A stretch of 64,000 bases of DNA from an uncultured Prevotellaceae bacterium (GTDB lineage: Bacteria > Bacteroidota > Bacteroidia > Bacteroidales > Bacteroidaceae), in contig ONDS01000017.1 in the NCBI GenBank assembly GCA_900316685.1, positions 62,001-126,000 of the forward strand, in the 5' to 3' direction. Shown one piece after another: positions 59,700-64,000 of the stretch (positions are counted from its first letter, which is position 1; each line of letters starts with the position of its first letter). Under the pieces are notes generated by a model. It ran no database searches. It saw nothing but the letters and a program-made list of their open reading frames with translations, and was not told the DNA's origin. A program made the position numbers and the translations under genes.

Positions 59700-60704
59700 A
59701 TGGTAGATTACAAATCTCTCGGCCTGGTAAACACCAAAGAAATGTTTGCCCGCGCCATCAACGGTGGATACGCCATCCCCGCTTTCAACTTCAACAACAT
59801 GGAACAGTTGCAGGCCATCATCAAGGCTTCGTCGGAACTCCGCTCGCCGGTTATCCTGCAAGTGTCGAAAGGTGCACGCAACTATGCCAACGCCACCTTG
59901 CTGCGCTACATGGCTCAGGGTGCCGTGGCTTATGCCAAGGAACTGGGTTGTGAGCATCCTGAAATAGCCCTCCACCTCGACCACGGCGACAGCTTCGAGA
60001 CCTGCAAGAGCTGCGTAGACTATGGCTTCTCCAGCGTGATGATCGATGGTAGCGCCCTGCCCTATGAGGAGAATATCGCCCTGACCAAGAAAGTGGTGGA
60101 ATATGCTCATCAGTTCGACGTGACCGTCGAGGCTGAGCTGGGTGTGCTCGCTGGCGTCGAGGACGACGTGGTGGCCGCCGAATCGCACTACACCAAACCC
60201 GAAGAGGTGGTCGACTTCGCCACACGTACGGGATGCGACTCTCTCGCCATCTCCATCGGTACCAGCCATGGTGCTTATAAGTTCACTCCCGAGCAGTGCA
60301 CTCGCGACCCGAAGACCGGCAAGCTCGTTCCCCCGCCACTGGCATTCGACGTGCTCGACGCCGTGATGGTCCAGCTGCCTGGCTTCCCCATCGTGCTCCA
60401 CGGTTCATCGTCCGTTCCCCAGGAGTATGTCGACATCATCAACCAGTATGGTGGTAAACTGCCCGATGCAGTGGGTATCCCCGAGGAACAGCTCCGCAAG
60501 GCCTCCAAGAGCGCCGTGTGCAAGATCAACATCGACTCCGACTCACGTCTGGCCTTCACCGCTGCCGTGCGCAAGGTGCTTGCCGAGAAGCCCGGAGAGT
60601 TCGACCCGCGTAAGTACTGCGGTCCCGCCCGCGACGAGATGGAGAAGATGTACAAGCACAAGATCATCGATGTGCTGGGCTCCGACAACAAACTGGCTGA
60701 ATAA
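59700..60704 (+). CDS. fba: Class II fructose-bisphosphate aldolase
   Basis: 334 residues. Zinc-binding HLDHGDSFE, GFSSVMIDGSALPYEENIA, EAELGVLAG, SIGTSHGAYKF and LHGSSSVPQEY mark a class II, metal-dependent aldolase. Central glycolysis/gluconeogenesis enzyme: cleaves fructose 1,6-bisphosphate. Strong promoter and a 15-pair terminator make it a single-gene unit. Confidence 0.95.
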   Translation: MVDYKSLGLVNTKEMFARAINGGYAIPAFNFNNMEQLQAIIKASSELRSPVILQVSKGARNYANATLLRYMAQGAVAYAKELGCEHPEIALHLDHGDSFETCKSCVDYGFSSVMIDGSALPYEENIALTKKVVEYAHQFDVTVEAELGVLAGVEDDVVAAESHYTKPEEVVDFATRTGCDSLAISIGTSHGAYKFTPEQCTRDPKTGKLVPPPLAFDVLDAVMVQLPGFPIVLHGSSSVPQEYVDIINQYGGKLPDAVGIPEEQLRKASKSAVCKINIDSDSRLAFTAAVRKVLAEKPGEFDPRKYCGPARDEMEKMYKHKIIDVLGSDNKLAE

Positions 60705-60738
60705 GAAAAGCGTTAAGTCAATATAATTGAATTGGTAG

Positions 60739-60777
60739 AAAAGCGGGTGGCATACTTAGGTGATGTCGCTCGCTTTT
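60739..60777 (+). terminator. Terminator of the aldolase gene
   Basis: AAAAGCGGGTGGCAT (60739-60753) pairs along its whole length, with G-T wobbles, with ATGTCGCTCGCTTTT (60763-60777), and ends in T-rich sequence. Confidence 0.75.
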
Positions 60778-60819
60778 TCTGTGTGCTGCCCCCCAACTTG
60801 TAAAATATCCGTCATGAAA

Positions 60820-60851
60820 TTTGGCAGATGCGGATGTTTTCATTATCTTTG
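60820..60851 (+). promoter_or_regulatory. Promoter of the SASA-domain esterase gene
   Basis: TTTG at 60820-60823, 20-bp spacer, TATCTTTG at 60844-60851; start codon 22 nt later. Confidence 0.7.
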
Positions 60852-60873
60852 CCCCATCTTAACACCGATCAAC

Positions 60874-61989
60874 ATGAAAATACTGAAAAAACTATTCGTG
60901 ACAATGGCTCTGATGGCTATTCCCGCAACAATGAGCGCACAGGACGAAAATTTCTACATCTTCCTGTGCATAGGACAATCGAATATGGTGGGGCAAGGTG
61001 AGATATCCGATGCCGACCGCCAGGTGAGCGACCGATTCCTCAGCCTCTCGGCCGTGGATGGCAAAGACCGCAAGCGCGGACAGTGGCGCAAGGCCGTGCC
61101 ACCGCTCTGCCGACAGGACACCAAGCTGTCGCTCGTCGACTACTTCGGACGCACGATGCTCGACAACCTGCCAGCGAAAGCCCGTGTGGGGGTGATCCAT
61201 ATCGCCGTCGACGGCTGTGGCATCGACCTCTTCGACAAGGATAATTATCGCCAATACATCGCCGGGGTGACCGAGGATTGGAAGAAACGTGAGATAGCCG
61301 CCTACGACAACAATCCCTACGGACTGCTCATCCAGTTGGCTGAGCAAGCCATGGACGAAGGCGACATACGCGGTATCCTGCTCCATCAAGGCGAGACCGA
61401 TGCCTATGATGCCCGCTGGTTGCAAAAGGTGCGCAAGATTTACAACGACATCATTCGCGACCTTGATCTCGACCGCACTCGCGTGCCCCTCGTGGTGGGT
61501 GAAGTGGTGGGCGAAGACCAGAACGGTGTGTGCGCACGTGCCAACCAGACCATCCGTCAGATCACACGTGGTTTCCAGGAGGCCTCCGTGGTCTCGTCGG
61601 CCGGGGCTCCTGCCGCTGCCGACCGCCTGCATTTCAATGCCGACGGTTGCCGACTGATGGGTCAGCGCTACGGCATCAAGATGCTCCAGGCCCTGGGCTA
61701 CGAGGTGTCGGAACATAAGAGCTATATCACAGCACCCGTGGATGCCGGACCCACCATCGATGTGAATGGCGGCATGGATGATAAAGGCATGCTATTCGCC
61801 ACGGCCACAAGTCCACTCAAGACGGTCGACATCGTGAGCTATTCCGGACAGGTGCTCCGTACCATCGACTGCAACGGCAAGGTGAGCGTCACCATCAACA
61901 CCAATGAGTTCCCCGAGGAACAGAAACTCGTGTTCCTCTTCACCGGACAGAATGGTGCTACCGTGTCGCTCGAGATGGAGAGGCAATAA
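60874..61989 (+). CDS. Secreted SASA-domain carbohydrate esterase
   Basis: 371 residues from ATG 60874, downstream of the promoter and giving a signal peptide (MKILKKLFVTMALMAIPATMSAQ). SGNH-type motifs: catalytic Ser in FLCIGQSNMVGQG, Gly/Asn blocks, HQGETDA, and the His in AADRLHFNADGC. Belongs to the sialate O-acetylesterase/CE6 group (SASA) that deacetylates xylan or sialic acids. The last 75 residues form an added beta domain. No other glycan genes nearby. Periplasmic or secreted. Confidence 0.85.
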   Translation: MKILKKLFVTMALMAIPATMSAQDENFYIFLCIGQSNMVGQGEISDADRQVSDRFLSLSAVDGKDRKRGQWRKAVPPLCRQDTKLSLVDYFGRTMLDNLPAKARVGVIHIAVDGCGIDLFDKDNYRQYIAGVTEDWKKREIAAYDNNPYGLLIQLAEQAMDEGDIRGILLHQGETDAYDARWLQKVRKIYNDIIRDLDLDRTRVPLVVGEVVGEDQNGVCARANQTIRQITRGFQEASVVSSAGAPAAADRLHFNADGCRLMGQRYGIKMLQALGYEVSEHKSYITAPVDAGPTIDVNGGMDDKGMLFATATSPLKTVDIVSYSGQVLRTIDCNGKVSVTINTNEFPEEQKLVFLFTGQNGATVSLEMERQ

Positions 61990-61994
61990 GAAAG

Positions 61995-62024
61995 CCTCCC
62001 CCCAACCCCCTCCCAAGGAGGGGG
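61995..62024. repeat. G/C-rich dispersed element, copy 2
   Basis: CCTCCCCCCAACCCCCTCCC followed by AAGGAGGGGG, very like copy 1 at 6606 and the inverted copy at 62135-62166. Confidence 0.7.
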
Positions 62025-62060
62025 AGAAAGGATGGCTAACTTCCACCATAGAGAAAAAAT

Positions 62061-62099
62061 AATGACGACCGCCAAGGATGATTCTTGGTGGTCGTCATT
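62061..62099. terminator. Bidirectional terminator between esterase and nnr genes
   Basis: AATGACGACCGCCAAG (62061-62076) pairs with CTTGGTGGTCGTCATT (62084-62099), 16 pairs with one G-T/A-C type exception, 7-nt loop, preceded by an A-run useful for the minus strand. Confidence 0.7.
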
Positions 62100-62134
62100 G
62101 TCTGTTGTCTATGGCATATGACTGTCGTCCAGTC

Positions 62135-62166
62135 ACCCCCTCCTTGGGAGGGGGAAGGGGGGAGGC
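62135..62166. repeat. G/C-rich dispersed element, inverted copy 3
   Basis: Reverse complement of copy 2 with two changes. The two copies face each other around the terminator hairpin, so the intergenic RNA can form a longer outer stem. Confidence 0.7.
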
Positions 62167-62170
62167 TCTC

Positions 62171-63685
62171 TCATCGCTCCAGCAGCTTGAAGGCTGTGGG
62201 CAGATAGGTAATCAGATCGCCGGCTATCAGGCTCTCCTTGCCGATATCGGCGATGGCTAAGTCGCCAGCCAGACCATGCAGGTACATGCCTATCATGCAG
62301 GCGTCGACATGGCTGTAACCTCGTGCCAGCAGACCGGTAATCAGCCCCGTGAGCACATCGCCGCAACCTGCCGTGGCCATGCCAGAATTGCCGGTGCTGT
62401 TGAATACCACCTTGCCGTCGGGCAGACAGAGCGCACTGTGGTGTCCCTTCAGGATGATGTATGCCTGCAAGTGTGTGGACAACTCACGCGCCTTGGTGAA
62501 CAACTCATAGTCGGTATTGTAACGGTTGCCGTCCAGCCGTTCCATCTCCTTGGGGTGAGGGGTCATGATGATATGCTTGGGCAACTGCTGCATCCACGCA
62601 CGATGGCTGGCCAGGATGTTGAGCGCGTCGGCATCCACCACGACGGCGGCACGTGTGCGCCGCAACTGGCCGATGAGGGCGATGGCAGTATTCTCGTTCT
62701 GGCCCAGGCCCGGGCCTATGCCTAAGGCGTCGAAGGGCTCGGCATCCACCGATTCGATGAAATATCTGTCGTCGCCACCGATATGCACCAACGCCTCGGG
62801 CACACTCATCTGCATCACACCATAATTGAGGGCCGGCGTGTGAACCGTCACCTTGCCCACACCACTGCGTGTGCAGGCCTTGGCGGCAAGCACGGCGGCA
62901 CCGGCCATGCCATAACTGCCTGCAATGAGCAGGGCGCTACCCATGCTGCCCTTGTGGGCGAAGTCGTCACGAGGCAGGAGTAGCTTGCGCACATCCTGTT
63001 CCTCCAACATCGTATAGTCGGAAGGTGTATTCTCGACATACTCTTTCGACAAGCCGATGTCGAGCACCTTGAGCTTGCCGATGTATTGCTGGTTGTCGGC
63101 GAAGAGGAAGGCCAGCTTCTTCTGGTGAAGCGTCAACGTCAGGTCGGCGCGTATGATGTTCGAATGGATATTGTTGCTGTTGTCTTCGCATAACAAGCCC
63201 GAGGGCACGTCGATGCTCACTACGGTGGAGGGTGTCTGGTTGATGAATTTCACCAGCGAGGCGAAACCGCCGGAAAGGGGCTTGGTCAAGCCGCTGCCGA
63301 ACAATCCGTCGATGACCAATGTGTCGGGGGTGAGCTGCGGCAACTCAAACTCGCCCTTGGTCACCTCGGTGAACTTGGTCACGCGCGAGGTGAGCCGGTC
63401 ACGATTGATGGCGCAGTCTTCCGACAGCTTGTCCTTCGTGTTGAACAGGAAAACGGTCACCTTATATCCTTGTTCCGACAACATGCGCGATACAGCCAAC
63501 GCATCGCCGCCGTTGTTGCCGGGACCGGCAAAGGTGACAATGGGCTTGCGCGCATTCCATTTCTCCATGATGGCCTTGGTGATGGCCTTGGCGGCCCGTT
63601 CCATCAGGTCGATGGATTTGATGGGCTCATGCTCTATGGTGTATTGGTCCAGCTCGTGCAGCTGTTTGCTCGTAAATAGTTTCAT
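62171..63685 (-). CDS. nnr: Bifunctional NAD(P)HX epimerase/dehydratase
   Basis: 504 residues. N-terminal YjeF_N epimerase domain (about 1-215; LMERAAKAITKAI, VTFAGPGNNGGDALAVSRML, VIDGLFGSGLTKPL) and C-terminal ADP-dependent dehydratase (NnrD) domain (about 230-500; AGSYGMAGAAVLAAKACTRSG split, IMTPHPKEMERL, NSGMATAGCGDVLTGLI). Repairs hydrated NAD(P)H. Standard bacterial fusion and length. Its promoter leaves almost no 5' UTR. Confidence 0.93.
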   Translation of the reverse strand: MKLFTSKQLHELDQYTIEHEPIKSIDLMERAAKAITKAIMEKWNARKPIVTFAGPGNNGGDALAVSRMLSEQGYKVTVFLFNTKDKLSEDCAINRDRLTSRVTKFTEVTKGEFELPQLTPDTLVIDGLFGSGLTKPLSGGFASLVKFINQTPSTVVSIDVPSGLLCEDNSNNIHSNIIRADLTLTLHQKKLAFLFADNQQYIGKLKVLDIGLSKEYVENTPSDYTMLEEQDVRKLLLPRDDFAHKGSMGSALLIAGSYGMAGAAVLAAKACTRSGVGKVTVHTPALNYGVMQMSVPEALVHIGGDDRYFIESVDAEPFDALGIGPGLGQNENTAIALIGQLRRTRAAVVVDADALNILASHRAWMQQLPKHIIMTPHPKEMERLDGNRYNTDYELFTKARELSTHLQAYIILKGHHSALCLPDGKVVFNSTGNSGMATAGCGDVLTGLITGLLARGYSHVDACMIGMYLHGLAGDLAIADIGKESLIAGDLITYLPTAFKLLER

Positions 63686-63692
63686 ACGGCGG

Positions 63693-63724
63693 CAAAATTA
63701 CAAAATAATGCTGACCTATCAAAA
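63693..63724 (-). promoter_or_regulatory. Promoter of nnr, nearly leaderless
   Basis: On the minus strand TTTTG (63724-63720), 19-bp spacer, TAATTTTG (63700-63693); only seven bases separate it from the ATG at 63685. Confidence 0.65.
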
Positions 63725-63819
63725 TGATTTGGAAAGATAAATGCAGAAAGTTGCTACAGCGTATCTCCGCAATCACTTCATAATTTACTGCCGCATCCCA
63801 CTTTTTCCATAAAAATAGC

Positions 63820-63849
63820 TTGATAATTCAAGAAAAATAAGTATTTTTG
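63820..63849 (+). promoter_or_regulatory. Promoter of hpt
   Basis: TTG at 63820-63822, 19-bp spacer, TATTTTTG at 63842-63849. Confidence 0.65.
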
Positions 63850-63854
63850 CACTG

Positions 63855-63908
63855 ATGAACACTGAAAGAGTACATCTACCTCCAACCTTAAATATTATTT
63901 TGCAATGA
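63855..63908 (+). CDS. Possible upstream reading frame coupled to hpt
   Basis: A 17-codon frame (MNTERVHLPPTLNIILQ) starts about six bases after the -7 box and stops at a TGA that overlaps the hpt ATG (ATGA). It might couple or limit hpt translation, or be chance; no codon bias or repeat residue suggests a sensing role. Confidence 0.3.
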   Translation: MNTERVHLPPTLNIILQ

Positions 63909-64000
63909 GTACAGTAAAAATCAAGGACAAAACATTCCAGACCTCCATTCCCGAGGCGGAAATCTTAGAGCGCATACAAGTGGTGGCCGACAAGATCAAC
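63905..64000 (+). CDS. hpt: Hypoxanthine phosphoribosyltransferase, N-terminal fragment
   Basis: Only 32 codons are inside the window (from ATG 63905). The start VKIKDKTFQTSIPEAEILER and the following VVADKIN match the N-terminus of Bacteroidetes hypoxanthine phosphoribosyltransferases, which salvage hypoxanthine/guanine to IMP/GMP. The PRPP loop lies beyond the window, so the call rests on the N-terminus alone. Confidence 0.6.
   Translation, partial: MSTVKIKDKTFQTSIPEAEILERIQVVADKIN

Noticed and set aside
1-64000. tRNA genes, insertion sequences or prophage
   Set aside because: No cloverleaf, transposase, integrase or phage structural gene was recognised on either strand.

Overview
The window looks like a chromosomal segment of a Bacteroidales bacterium, most likely Prevotella/Segatella. 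The evidence is the promoter type (TTTG or TTG at -33, 19-20 bp, TAnnTTTG at -7) in front of many genes, the lack of Shine-Dalgarno sequences, BspA-type leucine-rich surface proteins, a shared C-terminal tail on secreted proteins, the fused DAHP synthase/chorismate mutase, and four-subunit 2-oxoacid:ferredoxin oxidoreductase genes. No tRNA, rRNA, CRISPR array, prophage or insertion sequence was recognised.

Layout. 1-4.8 kb: AT-rich locus with a secreted Sel1/TPR protein running off the left edge, a secreted CHAT protease-like protein, a decayed CHAT C-terminus and a 30-nt tandem array. 5.2-10.6 kb: envelope and housekeeping run (PH-domain membrane protein, M48 lipoprotein, NfeD plus SPFH pair, divergent WecB-like protein, MATE exporter). 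10.6-18 kb: signalling (lone LytTR protein, acidic protein plus Ser/Thr kinase, LytTR response regulator, LytS-type sensor kinase) and secreted proteins. 18.3-25.9 kb: LRR surface protein, DUF3267 protein, TPR protein, small HD hydrolase, methyltransferase, lipoprotein, one pseudogene. 26-30.4 kb: Phe/Tyr biosynthesis operon (prephenate dehydratase, aminotransferase, DAHP synthase/chorismate mutase, prephenate dehydrogenase) behind a leader peptide and attenuator. 30.4-39.6 kb: DMT transporter, EEP nuclease-like protein, GYF_2 protein, dihydropyrimidine dehydrogenase-type enzyme, HD protein, deleted patatin, Ffh, FolD. 39.7-42.8 kb: 2-oxoacid:ferredoxin oxidoreductase operon interrupted by a four-helix-bundle (S23) gene. 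43-54.5 kb: solitary type IIG restriction-modification protein, BspA-like protein, HAD plus two metallophosphoesterases, cupin lipoprotein, a repeat array with a rod-shaped RNA, and a large BspA-like protein. 54.6-64 kb: NadB, PH-domain protein, PBP4, MscS, class II aldolase, SASA esterase, Nnr, and the start of Hpt.

Most striking points: (1) a textbook transcription attenuator with a 20-residue leader peptide holding nine Phe/Tyr codons, four nucleotides upstream of pheA; (2) a roughly 200-nt self-complementary rod RNA, 6S-like in shape, downstream of three 64-nt hairpin repeats; (3) a dispersed promoter module whose -33 box overlaps a palindrome, present at the CHAT gene and again 52 kb away; (4) an S23 gene inserted between korB and korC and flanked by inverted repeats; (5) several degenerate enzymes and pseudogenes.
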